A stretch of DNA of 64,000 nt from assembly GCF_003315205.1 (NCBI RefSeq), contig NZ_QNRR01000016.1, forward strand, positions 1 through 64,000, in the 5' to 3' direction. Below are positions 35,651 through 45,461 of the stretch, piece by piece. Below the pieces are notes generated by a model. The model searched no databases. It worked only from the letters and a program-made list of their open reading frames with translations, and was not told the origin of the DNA. Source of the stretch: Roseimicrobium gellanilyticum (GTDB taxonomy: Bacteria; Verrucomicrobiota; Verrucomicrobiia; Verrucomicrobiales; Verrucomicrobiaceae). Made by a program: the position numbers and the translations under genes. Position 1 is the first letter of the stretch. Each line of letters opens with the position of its first letter.

Positions 35651-36205
35651 GATTCGGGTTCACCGCAAAGGGGCAAAGGGGCAAAGGACGCAGAGGATTG
35701 GAAGGTAGGCGGCCTGCGTGAGGTAGTGCGTCTCGATGCGGAGGAGGCAGAGACGCGCAGATAGGTGATGGGCGAGAAAGGGACGCCTTTGCGATGGTGG
35801 ACGGTGGCGGGCGTGTGGGTTTTATCGCAAAGCAGCAGAGCAGCAAAGAGATTGGAGGTATGCGTTGAGGCGCTCACGCCGTTGCGCCTGCTGTGGCGAT
35901 GGCAGATGAAGCGAGGTATCGCAGCGTGGTCTGAAACTCCTCACATCCAAACACGCCGGCCAGAGGCCAGCGCTCCCAGGGCCTGCGAGGCTCATCAAAC
36001 CACACTCTTCTTTGCTGCTCTGCTGCTTTGCGACAAACCCCATGCAGCCAGCATCCCCGCCGAACGTGGAAACCACGGAAGAGCCAACCTGCGCGTCTCT
36101 GCCTCCTCCGCATCGAGGCATACCCACCTCCCGCAGGCAATACCTTTCCAATCCTCTGCGTCCTTTGCGTCTTTGCCCCTTTGCGGTGAACCGGAAGCGT
36201 CCATT
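35651..36205. repeat. 550-bp multi-arm palindromic element
   Basis: The left arm (35651-35760: accgcaaaggggcaaagggg ... gaggaggcagagacgcgcag) matches the reverse complement of the right arm (36090-36200) over about 110 bp. An inner pair (35815-35860 gttttatcgcaaagcagcag and 36010-36055 tgctgctttgcgacaaaccc) makes a second stem. No gene is inside. The same architecture occurs at 45462-45985, and single arms occur twice in 33445-33977. Confidence 0.9.
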
Positions 36206-36252
36206 GACGCGACCACCCGCACGCCCCCAATAACTCTTAACCCATAACTCCC

Positions 36253-36654
36253 CTACCCCCTGCTCATCATCATGGCCGCGACGACATACAGCACCTTGCA
36301 GCCCAAGTGCAGGAGCTGGTCCGTATGGTAGCTGGTGATGCGTTCGCACTTCACGGCATCGATGATGAAATGCAGAATGGTTTCCGCGAGGGCGAAGAAG
36401 ACATTTCCCGTGATCACCCAGACAAAGCCGGCATGGATGAGGCTGTGGGCCAGCAGGCAGTGAATCCAGAGCGTGGGCGGGAAGTCGCGGCTCTGGGCCG
36501 GGTGCTTCACGTGGCGGTTCTTGTGAATCGCGAGGAAGTCACCCTGCAGCGGATAGTCTGCCAGGGAATGGCCAATGGCCAACGCGAACAGCAGCACCAG
36601 GCCTTGCACAAGAGTCTGGGGGTGCTGCGTGAATTCGAGCATGGCCGGATTCAT
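36253..36654 (-). CDS. DUF3307-like small membrane protein
   Basis: A 133-residue protein with four hydrophobic segments. The family pattern is visible: 'GHSLADYPLQGDFLA' near residue 28, 'HCLLAHSLIHA' near 65, then E-T-I-L-H-F-I-I-D and Y-H-T-D-Q-L-L-H. These His/Asp/Gln residues inside or next to the membrane segments characterise DUF3307. The function is unknown. The start could be Met1 (36654) or Met5. Confidence 0.7.
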   Translation of the reverse strand: MNPAMLEFTQHPQTLVQGLVLLFALAIGHSLADYPLQGDFLAIHKNRHVKHPAQSRDFPPTLWIHCLLAHSLIHAGFVWVITGNVFFALAETILHFIIDAVKCERITSYHTDQLLHLGCKVLYVVAAMMMSRG

Positions 36655-36855
36655 TTCATGGACGCATGGAATGGCAAACGGAAAATTGCATGAACAGGCT
36701 GGATTTCAGCCGGGACATGCGGGTGCTCCGTGGTCATTGCAGGCGGGAGACTGGCGGGCACGCGGGAGTCCATGGGTCCTTGAGGTGCATCACACCATGG
36801 CAGAGCCGGGCATCAGCGGGTGATGTCCTGCCGTGGAGTTCCGCGCGCGCCGGTG

Positions 36856-37314
36856 CTAGATTTGGTGCATCATGGCCACCTTGTCATTCGTCTCACGGAG
36901 ACGGCGGCTCAATGTGCTGGAAATGCCGATGAGCAGGTGGGAGGCCGGGAGCGGGCTCACATTCATGAAGTCCTCCAGGCTCTGCCGGTCGATGCGCCAG
37001 ATCTGGGAAAACTCAATGGCAGTCACCGTGGCGCTGGCCAGGCCTGGGTGGAAGATATTGATCTCACCGATGGTCTCGCCGGGTCCGATGCGGCCCAGAA
37101 GCACCGGGCGCCCGCTGCGGGTGGTGGTGGCATGCAGCGTGCCACTGATCACGTAGAACAGGGAGTTCTGCTGGTGTCCCTCTTCAATCAGCACCTGGCG
37201 CTCATGTACCGGGAGGAATTCTCCATAGCTGCTCAGGAGCAGGCGGTCGTCGTCGCCGAGCGGTTCGATGATGCCCTTGGCAGGGAGTTCCGGAGTCGAA
37301 AATTCGGCGCTCAT
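36856..37314 (-). CDS. Cyclic-nucleotide-binding domain protein without DNA-binding domain
   Basis: A 152-residue protein consisting of one cNMP-binding beta-roll (about 25-125; 'LFYVISGTLHATTT', then 'GRIGPGETIGEINIF' where the phosphate-binding cassette is expected). The canonical R-S/T-A of the cassette is replaced by A-S-A, so true cAMP binding is doubtful. No helix-turn-helix follows. It may be a regulatory subunit or a degenerate sensor. It lies about 200 bp downstream of the RiPP operon in the same orientation, but membership of that operon is not shown. Confidence 0.75.
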   Translation of the reverse strand: MSAEFSTPELPAKGIIEPLGDDDRLLLSSYGEFLPVHERQVLIEEGHQQNSLFYVISGTLHATTTRSGRPVLLGRIGPGETIGEINIFHPGLASATVTAIEFSQIWRIDRQSLEDFMNVSPLPASHLLIGISSTLSRRLRETNDKVAMMHQI

Positions 37315-37525
37315 GAGAGTGAATTGAGATTAATGAAATTCGAGCCGCATTTTTGCAGGATGCATGAGACAGAGGCAAGCAAAGAAACGACCATCAGGCG
37401 TGGTAATTTCAATTTGAAGGATTTGGCGGGCGTCCATGCAAGCACTTGCTTGAATCCTGGCAGGCCAGAAACTCCCATCAAAACTGTCCACCACCACCCT
37501 TCCGACATCTTGGTACTGTCTGCAC

Positions 37526-38716
37526 CTAAATTCTTCGACTTGTCGCCAGAGCCCCGAGGGACGGCCTGACCGGCTCCCATCGCGTCGGGGAGGGTTTGCG
37601 CAAAAGTTTCCGGGCATGGTTCTCGGCGGTGGAGAAGACCGCCTTGTACACCTCGCAGTAGGGGTCTTTCTTCACTAGACTGCCGGTGGCGCTGTAGGCG
37701 CGTACCGGGCAGCCCCCATGGCAGATGGAGAGGTAGCGGCACTCCAGGCAATCCTCGTCCTCCACGAGCCTGCCCGGTCGCTCCACAAAGGCCCGGCGCG
37801 CGGGGCTGGTCTCCAGCATCCGGGAGAGGCTGGGTTCCTGAAACAGATTCCCAAAGAAGTACTCCGGGTAGCTGGTGACCCAGCAATCGCACTGCGCCAC
37901 GGTCCCCTTCGAGTCGACAGAGATGAACTGGTTTGAGCAATTCTCCTTCCAGATGCAAGGCAGGCGAGCCGCACGCCCCTCAAAGTGGTCCATGAGCGCA
38001 TCGAAGGGACCGAGCTTCACCCCGCGGTCGTAGCCGTCCCTCATCCAGATGTCGAAGAGGTCCACGAGGAATGCGGCGAGCTGGCCATTCTCCAGGCGGA
38101 ACTGGCCCTCCACCTCATGCGCCGGGCCACCGGGAAAGGGGGTATTCACCTGGAAGTTCTCCAGTCCCAATACTTCCGTGTAGTAGCGGTAGAAGGCCTC
38201 CGCCCCCACATCGATACTGCCCTGATGCAGCACGGCGATGACGCCGATCTGGATGCCGTCCCGTCGGGCTTCGGCCAGCCGCTTGGTCCAGAGGTCCGTG
38301 TAAGCCTCCGCGCTGCCGCTGAAGAGCTTCCGGTGCGGGTTCGGGTAGTCCATCGAAGTGCCCAGCTCCCCTTGAAAGAGGCCGAGGATGACCTCTTTCC
38401 AAGCGGAGGAGTAGCTGATGAGATTCGTCTGGAGGTAGTGTGTGAAGCGCCTGCCAGCCTCGTGTGCGGCCCGGGCCATGTAGGCGCCGGTGTCCGCGAA
38501 CCACTGCGGCCCCATGAGCATGGCCTCCCCACCCTGCCAGTAGATCTCGCACTCGTCATAGCCCGCATGCTTCATGTGCTCCAGCAGGCGCTTCGTGAGG
38601 AGTGGCACCATGAGCCGGGAGAGGCGGTGCTTTTCCTTGTGCTCAAAGCAGTAGTCACAGGCGACGTTGCACTCGGACGTCGGCAGCAGGATCACACTGA
38701 AGACACGATCGCTCAT
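37526..38716 (-). CDS. Radical SAM/SPASM peptide maturase
   Basis: A 396-residue radical SAM protein. Cys16, Cys20 and Cys23 (C-N-V-A-C-D-Y-C) bind the SAM [4Fe-4S] cluster; Y-W-Q-G-G-E-A (near 59-65) is the GGE-type SAM-binding motif. The C-terminal third has a SPASM domain: C-I-W-K-E-N-C, then C-D-C-W, and finally a cysteine cluster from Cys323 to Cys354 (C-L-E-C ... C-H-G-G-C ... C). This layout is that of anSME-like and RiPP cyclophane-forming maturases. It overlaps the upstream partner gene by ATGA (38713-38716). Inferred role: cross-linking the W-x-N repeats of the precursor encoded upstream. Confidence 0.88.
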   Translation of the reverse strand: MSDRVFSVILLPTSECNVACDYCFEHKEKHRLSRLMVPLLTKRLLEHMKHAGYDECEIYWQGGEAMLMGPQWFADTGAYMARAAHEAGRRFTHYLQTNLISYSSAWKEVILGLFQGELGTSMDYPNPHRKLFSGSAEAYTDLWTKRLAEARRDGIQIGVIAVLHQGSIDVGAEAFYRYYTEVLGLENFQVNTPFPGGPAHEVEGQFRLENGQLAAFLVDLFDIWMRDGYDRGVKLGPFDALMDHFEGRAARLPCIWKENCSNQFISVDSKGTVAQCDCWVTSYPEYFFGNLFQEPSLSRMLETSPARRAFVERPGRLVEDEDCLECRYLSICHGGCPVRAYSATGSLVKKDPYCEVYKAVFSTAENHARKLLRKPSPTRWEPVRPSLGALATSRRI

Positions 38717-39591
38717 GAGGTGAGGGTGGATTCGAGCATGGGCTCCTTCTCTGCCAGCGCCGCGCGCATCTCATCTGCGGCCTGCTTCAGCCGGTCGAAG
38801 AGCGGAATGATGCCCGCAGCGCAGGAGTAGTTTTCATCCGGCCACTTGAAGTATCCCTGGCACATCCCCAGCCAGGGGCACAGGGCACACTCGGCGCCCG
38901 AGTCCAGCAGGTGCGTCACATGCCGCTCCACGAAACCCGCCGGCGTGACCACGGTATCCATTTCAGAAAATACCTCCGCCGTGCGTGGCACCCGCACATG
39001 CCCCTTTTCATCACGCCGCGGAAACATGGCGGGCTCCTCCTGCAGGATTCCCCACAAGTCGCCGGGGTGATGCCCGTGGAAATGGGACAACACCGAGTGG
39101 AAAAACTCCACGGGCGCATCCACCATGGGATCGTAGAGATACAGGGACAGAGCCTCATCCAGCTCCGCCAGCGCCGCGCCCACCGGTTGCCCGGGCAGGA
39201 GACGTACCGGCAGGCCGATGGACGTGGCCAGCTTCAGCGCCTTCAAAAATCCGGGACGCACCGGCATGGTAACCCCAATCGGACGGGCATGCGAGGCGTC
39301 CACCAGCCGATAGAGGCGGCTGAACTCCTCCAAGGGGTCCTGCATCAGCACATCCAGTGAAAGGGCGTCATGGCGTTGCGCGACGGCCCTCCACAGTTCC
39401 AGGTCATCCAGCAGTCCCCGGACCTCAATCCACTCAAGCCCCTCCGGAGACTCATCCAGCAAGGCCAGCAACTCCGCTGGCGTGGCAACAGAAGCCACCC
39501 AGCGGGAGTGCGCATTCGTGGAGGGAGGAGCCGTCTGGGCAGGCCAGATGGTGATAGCATCCCGGTACAGGTCTCCTCGCTCTCCACGCAT
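38713..39591 (-). CDS. Radical-SAM-like partner lacking the CxxxCxxC motif, SPASM-like tail
   Basis: A 292-residue protein. The body is alpha/beta and barrel-like ('IEVRGLLDDLELWRAV', 'ARPIGVTMPVRPGFLKAL') but has no CxxxCxxC, so it cannot bind a radical-SAM cluster in the usual way. The C-terminus has four Cys in the spacing C-x2-C-x5-C-x12-C (C-A-L-C-P ... M-C-Q-G-Y ... Y-S-C), like a truncated SPASM/twitch cluster site. It is translationally coupled to the maturase by an ATGA overlap. It could be a scaffold, a recognition subunit or an electron-transfer partner of the maturase. A purine-rich AAGGA lies 9 bp before the start at 39591. Confidence 0.7.
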   Translation of the reverse strand: MRGERGDLYRDAITIWPAQTAPPSTNAHSRWVASVATPAELLALLDESPEGLEWIEVRGLLDDLELWRAVAQRHDALSLDVLMQDPLEEFSRLYRLVDASHARPIGVTMPVRPGFLKALKLATSIGLPVRLLPGQPVGAALAELDEALSLYLYDPMVDAPVEFFHSVLSHFHGHHPGDLWGILQEEPAMFPRRDEKGHVRVPRTAEVFSEMDTVVTPAGFVERHVTHLLDSGAECALCPWLGMCQGYFKWPDENYSCAAGIIPLFDRLKQAADEMRAALAEKEPMLESTLTS

Positions 39592-39685
39592 GCGCGTTTC
39601 CTTCTACTCCGGCCCCCCAAAGACCGGCCTAGGTTTGTCTATTTACCCATGAACCACCAACACACTACCAAGCACCAATTACCAA

Positions 39686-40015
39686 CTACCAACGATTGAT
39701 CCAGCCACCGCCGCCCACGCGACGATTGATCCATCCGCCACCACCACCTCCGCGGCCGTTGAGCCAGCCGCCAGCGCGGTTTACCCAGCCCCCGCGGCCA
39801 TTGATCCAGCCTCCGCCACCATAACGCCGGTTCACCCAAGCACCGGCCTGGGCGGAACCCGCAGAGCCCAGCCACGCTGCGCCCGTAGCAGCCGCCACGG
39901 CAGCGGCGGACCACCTGCCCACGGCACGCAGGCATTCCCTGCGATCCATGGCCTCGCGGTCCTGCGGCGAAACCTCCTCGGTGTTCATCTCCTTGCCAGA
40001 AGTCTCTTCATTCAT
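39686..40015 (-). CDS. RiPP precursor: Tat-like signal and six W-x-N repeats in a Gly-rich core
   Basis: A 109-residue peptide. Residues 1-22 are acidic; 24-57 form a twin-arginine type signal (D-R-R-E-C at 24-28, Ala-rich hydrophobic stretch, cleavage expected after A-Q-A at 57). The core 58-109 is Gly/Arg rich with Trp at 60, 70, 77, 84, 95 and 105, each followed by I/V/L and Asn (W-V-N, W-I-N, W-V-N, W-L-N, W-I-N, W-I-N) and then Arg or Gly-Arg. The start at 40015 has GGAGG at a spacing of 7; Met at 40021 is too close. The next gene starts 94 bp on. The pattern resembles GrrA-type substrates of cyclophane-forming radical SAM enzymes. Confidence 0.85.
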   Translation of the reverse strand: MNEETSGKEMNTEEVSPQDREAMDRRECLRAVGRWSAAAVAAATGAAWLGSAGSAQAGAWVNRRYGGGGWINGRGGWVNRAGGWLNGRGGGGGGWINRRVGGGGWINRW

Positions 40016-40044
40016 GGCCATGCCTCCAGAATGGTTGGGATCGC

Positions 40045-40548
40045 TTATTTCTTCTCCTCACCGCTCGTGAGCGTGGAGAAGTGCAGGGAGAAAATTTTCC
40101 ACGCTCCCTCCTCCTTCGCGGCCGTGATGGAAATGTTCAGCGGGAGGGATACTTCCTTGCCCTTCAGCTTCCCATTCACGTTTCCGCTGGCCATGAGCCA
40201 GCCCATGTCCCCGTTGAGCCCGCCAAACTTGTGCTGGTACTCAAACTGCTGCTCGCCCTTGTCAAAGGACTCAAAGAAGTGCGTGTAGGCATCCTTCAGC
40301 TCTTCTGTCCCGCTCCAGATTTCACCCGGACCGGTGCCCATGACGGCTCCTTTTTTGGCAAATGTCTTGAGCACACCTTCGAGGTCGTGCCCCTTCAGGG
40401 CTTCATCGTGGGCCTTCAGCAGGGCCTTGACCTTTTCCAGTTCCGGATTGACTGCGGAGCCCTCCTCCGCCGCGGGTACCTTCGTGGTGCTGGCAGCTGC
40501 GTACGCCAGTCCTGTAAGCGCAGAGAGCACGGCTGTTCGACGTCTCAT
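40045..40548 (-). CDS. Exported NTF2-like (SnoaL/DUF4440-type) protein
   Basis: A 167-residue protein starting MRRRTAVLSALTGL, with a signal peptide and an NTF2-like cone-fold domain ('LLKAHDEALKGHDLEGVLKT', F-A-K-K-G-A-V-M-G-T-G, and a final W-K-I-F-S-L-H-F-S strand). NTF2-like proteins may be enzymes or ligand-binding carriers; no catalytic residue is obvious. It ends 30 bp before the precursor start on the same strand, so it is probably the first gene of the RiPP operon. It may act on, bind or protect the exported peptide; this is inference. Confidence 0.75.
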   Translation of the reverse strand: MRRRTAVLSALTGLAYAAASTTKVPAAEEGSAVNPELEKVKALLKAHDEALKGHDLEGVLKTFAKKGAVMGTGPGEIWSGTEELKDAYTHFFESFDKGEQQFEYQHKFGGLNGDMGWLMASGNVNGKLKGKEVSLPLNISITAAKEEGAWKIFSLHFSTLTSGEEKK

Positions 40549-40837
40549 GGCAATAAGGATTTTGTTCCCCGAAATTCCACCACGAACGAGGGTGAATCTC
40601 CATCTAAAAAACCACCGAGGCCGCGGCTTCACCCTATCCATGGAGTAGAAATGATGGGGATTCTGCAACATGGGCGCACCCCGGCCCTAAAACACCGTGC
40701 TTCAGGGCAAATTTGGACACTACAGAAAGAAACTCCACCCCGCCAGGGCGGCCCGGAAATTTCACTGGATTTCAGTAGCATACCCATACAGAATCGACCT
40801 CCCCCATCCCAAGCCCACACCAATACATCGCCAAATC

Positions 40838-41320
40838 ATGTCCGAAGAGAGCAACGACCGTTCATTCCGCCTCGATCTCGCTTTTGCCCACCTGCTTCTC
40901 CGCCTCTGGGTAGCTGAGCGTCTCATCATGGCCGGCGTCGACAAATTCCGCAAAGGCGCGACCGCGGACGGCGCCACCTTCAACATGGAAAATTACAAGG
41001 CCAAGAGCGCGCAGATCGCGGATCTCATGGCCAGCAACAGTTTCCTGCCCAAGTGGATGTGTGAGCAGTATGCCATGGGCATCGGCTTCGCCCTCCTCGG
41101 CGTAGGCGCCTGGGTCCTCATCGGTCTCTTCACCGAGTTCAGCCTTCTGGCCGCCGGCCTCGTCTTCCTGTCCCTCGGCTTCGGCCTGGCAGCCCTGCCG
41201 GACGACACGGAAGTGGTCTACATCGGCGTTTCCATCCTGATCACCGCCACGGCGCTCATGACCGCCAAGGCCAAGCAGATCTCGCTGGATGGTCTTCTCT
41301 TCCGTCGCAAGGCAGACTAA
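40838..41320 (+). CDS. Small membrane protein, DoxX-like
   Basis: A 160-residue protein with four hydrophobic segments and the N-terminal pattern L-L-L-R-L-W-V-A-E-R-L-I-M-A-G-V-D-K-F, which resembles the first helix of DoxX-like proteins (R-x-x-x-G-x-x-K-F). The start at 40838 (MSEESNDRS) removes an unlikely 47-residue extension. It is divergent from the RiPP operon (289 bp apart) and 60 bp upstream of the Gfo/Idh/MocA gene in the same direction. It could belong to either context; function unknown. Confidence 0.6.
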   Translation: MSEESNDRSFRLDLAFAHLLLRLWVAERLIMAGVDKFRKGATADGATFNMENYKAKSAQIADLMASNSFLPKWMCEQYAMGIGFALLGVGAWVLIGLFTEFSLLAAGLVFLSLGFGLAALPDDTEVVYIGVSILITATALMTAKAKQISLDGLLFRRKAD

Positions 41321-41380
41321 ACGCTGCCCGCGATTGCCTGTCTCATTTACGTTACGTGAAGTGAAGTGCCACTCGAACGC

Positions 41381-42859
<1,479 letters not shown>

Positions 42860-42905
42860 GAACCATCCTCCCTGAGCCATCCAACCTGAATCTCCAAACG
42901 CAAAA

Positions 42906-43700
42906 ATGAAACTGAAGACCGACATCCTCCTTATTGCCGGCGGCCTTGTGGCAGCCTCCCTCGCCCTCTCCTCGTGCGGAGAGCAGAAGCCCGCCTCCCC
43001 CTCCGGTGATGCAGCCAAGACCGAAGCGACCGCTCCCGCCGCTGGCGGTGGCGCCTCCGCTGCGGCTCCTCCCGCCAACGTGCCTGCGGGCGAGCTGGTG
43101 GAAATCAAGCCCAGCTATCCGAAGGCCATGTTCGTCGGTACGCCCGTGCCTGTCGGCGACATCCCGAACCTGGAAAAGGCTGACCCGGAAGCCGTGAAGG
43201 CCCGCCTGAACTTCAGCCTTCCCAAGGGCACGGAAAACGTGGCCAAGGGCAAGACCGTGACCAGCTCCGACCCGCTGCCGATCATCGGTACGCTGGACCT
43301 CGTGACGGACGGTGACGCGGATGCCGCAGACGGCTGCTACGTGGAACTCGCCCCTGGCCACCAGTGGGTGCAGATCGACCTCGGCGCCGAGTACGACATC
43401 TGGAAAATCCTCCTCTGGCACTTCCACAAGCAGGCCTCCGTGTACTTCGACGTGAACGTGCAGGTCAGCAATGATCCGAAGTTCGAGACCGGCGTGACCA
43501 GCGTGTACAACAGCGACCACGACGACAGCTCGAAGCTCGGCAAGGGCCCTGACCTCGCCTACACCGAAACCAACCACGGCCGTCTCATCGACGCCAAGGG
43601 CACCAAGGGCCGCTATGTGCGCCTCTGGAGCAACGGCAACACCGCAAACGAAATGAACCACTACATCGAAGTGAGCGTCTACGGCTCGCCTGCGAAGTAA
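42906..43700 (+). CDS. Lipoprotein with F5/8-type (discoidin) carbohydrate-binding domain
   Basis: A 264-residue protein with lipobox L-S-S-C (Cys24), an Ala/Pro-rich linker, and from about residue 110 an F5/8 type C beta-sandwich ('GKTVTSSDPLPIIG', V-Q-I-D-L-G-A-E-Y, then R-Y-V-R-L-W-S-N-G near the end). Such domains usually bind glycans. It is the last gene before a strong terminator and probably shares a transcript with the Gfo/Idh/MocA gene upstream. Confidence 0.85.
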   Translation: MKLKTDILLIAGGLVAASLALSSCGEQKPASPSGDAAKTEATAPAAGGGASAAAPPANVPAGELVEIKPSYPKAMFVGTPVPVGDIPNLEKADPEAVKARLNFSLPKGTENVAKGKTVTSSDPLPIIGTLDLVTDGDADAADGCYVELAPGHQWVQIDLGAEYDIWKILLWHFHKQASVYFDVNVQVSNDPKFETGVTSVYNSDHDDSSKLGKGPDLAYTETNHGRLIDAKGTKGRYVRLWSNGNTANEMNHYIEVSVYGSPAK

Positions 43701-43728
43701 GGTTGATGCTTCTCAAAGCAGATTGATT

Positions 43729-43782
43729 CTTCAAACAAACAAAGCGCCGGGGGGGAGACTCCGGCGCTTTGTTTGTTTGAAG
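43729..43782 (+). terminator. Strong bidirectional terminator hairpin
   Basis: Perfect 22-bp arms (43729-43750 and 43761-43782) with a 10-nt loop. The stem has a GC core (AAAGCGCCGG/CCGGCGCTTT) and A/T-rich outer parts that supply a T-rich 3' end (CTTTGTTTGTTTG), and an equivalent T-rich end on the opposite strand. Confidence 0.92.
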
Positions 43783-44146
43783 GGGGTGCCGGTGCTGAGG
43801 GGTTGGGTTGGTTGGCGAAGGGTGTTGGGTGTGGCGGGCTGCATTGGATCAAACGCAGAGACACAGAGACGCAGAGGAACTTCGGAGCCTGAGGGCTGCG
43901 AGTGTGGAAGGCGGAGTCCGGAGTCCAGCGTTCACATGGCGAACAATGCGGAACACGGAACCAACCGAGAACCCAGAACCCAGAACCCAGAACGGCAATT
44001 CTCAGTTTCAGTCTCCGAAGTTCCTCTGCGTCTCTGTGTCTCTGCGTTGAACACCCTGCACACAAACTCACCCATCATAGATGCTCCCATACGCAGGTAA
44101 ATTTGTACCTGCTGAACCCCAAGCCCCTCGCGAAGGGACTCGCGAG
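43783..44146. repeat. Palindromic cagagacgcagagg element and 'ctcgcgaagggactcgcgag' word
   Basis: The left arm 43848-43900 (ctgcattggatcaaacgcag ... aacttcggagcctga) and right arm 44002-44053 (reverse orientation, tcagtctccgaagttcct ... tgtctctgcgttgaa) form an inverted pair about 205 bp long. Between them 'acccaga' is repeated three times (about 43970-43992). A second repeat word, cctcgcgaagggactcgcga (44114-44140), recurs at 55170-55200. No gene is seen. Confidence 0.85.
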
Positions 44147-45349
44147 CTACGTTGAACTACGCAGCCCGCTCCGCACCTTCTCCAGCACCTCATCAAACGC
44201 ATCCTGCCACTGCCGCACGCCGGTATTCTCCAGCAGCCACTGCCGACCTGCCGCACCCATGGTACGACGCTCCTCCGCAGACATCGCTTCGAGTCTCATC
44301 ACATCCTCCGCAAGTGCAGCTTCATTGCCCGGCTCATGCAGCAGCCCTGTTTTTCCATGCTGCACTGTTTCCGTGAGACCTCCTGAAGCGGCGGCGAGCA
44401 TGGGCTTGGCATAGTCATACGCCTCATAGGTCACGAGGCCCAGGGGTTCCCACCACAAAGAAGGCGCGAGCATGGCCCGGCAGTGGCGCAGCACTTCAGT
44501 CTTCTGCGCGCTCTCGATGAGGCCTAGGTGATGGATGTCCTGGTGCTTCGCGACGGCGGTGCGCACTTCGTTTTCCAGCGGACCTTCACCCCCAATCCAG
44601 AGATGCGGCGTGTTTGCGCCGAGCTTCTCGCGAAGGATATCCCACGCACGCAGCAAGGTGGTGACACCCTTCACATCCACGAGCCGCGCGAGGAAGAGGT
44701 AGTAGCCCCTGTCATCCGTGGCCACCGGATTCGGCATGACGTCCCACGAGTGGCGCAGGGCAAAGACGTGCTCCGCCGGAAGGCCCGCACCGTGCACCAG
44801 TTTGTCCCGCAAGAACTCAGAGATGCACACCCAGGCCTTCACACTCTGCAGCCACCCGGAGCGATGCAGGCGGCGCAGTACCATGGCCATGATGGCGGAC
44901 TTCAGGCGCGAGCCCTGCCACACCCCGGCCTGCACTTCACGGCGGAAGTCACCGCGCAAGGCCTCTTCCGGGAAGACGCCATTCGCATAGAGCGTGCCGC
45001 TGATGGAGAAGGGTCGGAAATTGTGCATGTACTGGATCACCGGCACGCCCAACGTCTGCGCCGCGTGGTACAGAGATGGTGAGCCGACGGGATACACGTT
45101 GTGAAACAGCGCCACATCTGGATGGAACTTCTCCACCGCTTTTGTGAAGCGCTCACGACTCTCATGATTGTAGAAGGTCCGTCGAAGCTGGCCGAACTTC
45201 CCCGGCGCGCCGGGGTCCAGCCATTCCTTGCTCTCGAAGAAGCAGCGCCCCATCTCATGCCGCTCACCCAGGTGGCGGTAGATGCGGTCCACGGACTTCT
45301 CCTCGCCCCCCATGTGGACGTAGCGGTTGAAGACCTGGAGGATGCGCAT
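44147..45349 (-). CDS. Glycosyltransferase family 4 (GT-B fold)
   Basis: A 400-residue protein starting M-R-I-L-Q-V-F-N-R-Y. It has a GT-B N-terminal G-G-E-E-K-S motif, the linker 'YYLFLARLVDVKGVTTLL' and the C-terminal E-x7-E motif (E-P-L-G-L-V-T-Y-E) that binds the nucleotide sugar in retaining GT4 enzymes. The start at 45349 fits the usual beginning of the fold. It probably transfers a sugar onto a surface polysaccharide or LPS. It is convergent to the discoidin group and divergent from hldD across a large repeat, so there is no operon partner in view. Confidence 0.87.
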   Translation of the reverse strand: MRILQVFNRYVHMGGEEKSVDRIYRHLGERHEMGRCFFESKEWLDPGAPGKFGQLRRTFYNHESRERFTKAVEKFHPDVALFHNVYPVGSPSLYHAAQTLGVPVIQYMHNFRPFSISGTLYANGVFPEEALRGDFRREVQAGVWQGSRLKSAIMAMVLRRLHRSGWLQSVKAWVCISEFLRDKLVHGAGLPAEHVFALRHSWDVMPNPVATDDRGYYLFLARLVDVKGVTTLLRAWDILREKLGANTPHLWIGGEGPLENEVRTAVAKHQDIHHLGLIESAQKTEVLRHCRAMLAPSLWWEPLGLVTYEAYDYAKPMLAAASGGLTETVQHGKTGLLHEPGNEAALAEDVMRLEAMSAEERRTMGAAGRQWLLENTGVRQWQDAFDEVLEKVRSGLRSST

Positions 45350-45461
45350 GCGTGTCGTGGTTCCCTTCGCCCATGAAACGCGGGATGCGTGGCGGGGAAA
45401 GCGCAAAGTTTTGGGAGTGTGGCGGGAAGGAAGCAGACGATATCACGCCATAGGGACGCTT

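Noticed and set aside
36856-37314. Cyclic-nucleotide-binding protein as transcriptional regulator of the RiPP cluster
   Set aside because: It has no helix-turn-helix and lies over 200 bp beyond the maturase stop; a regulatory link is not supported by the sequence.
39639-39935. Trp/Arg-rich frame overlapping the RiPP precursor
   Set aside because: It is the precursor's Gly-rich DNA read in another frame and has no independent start signal.
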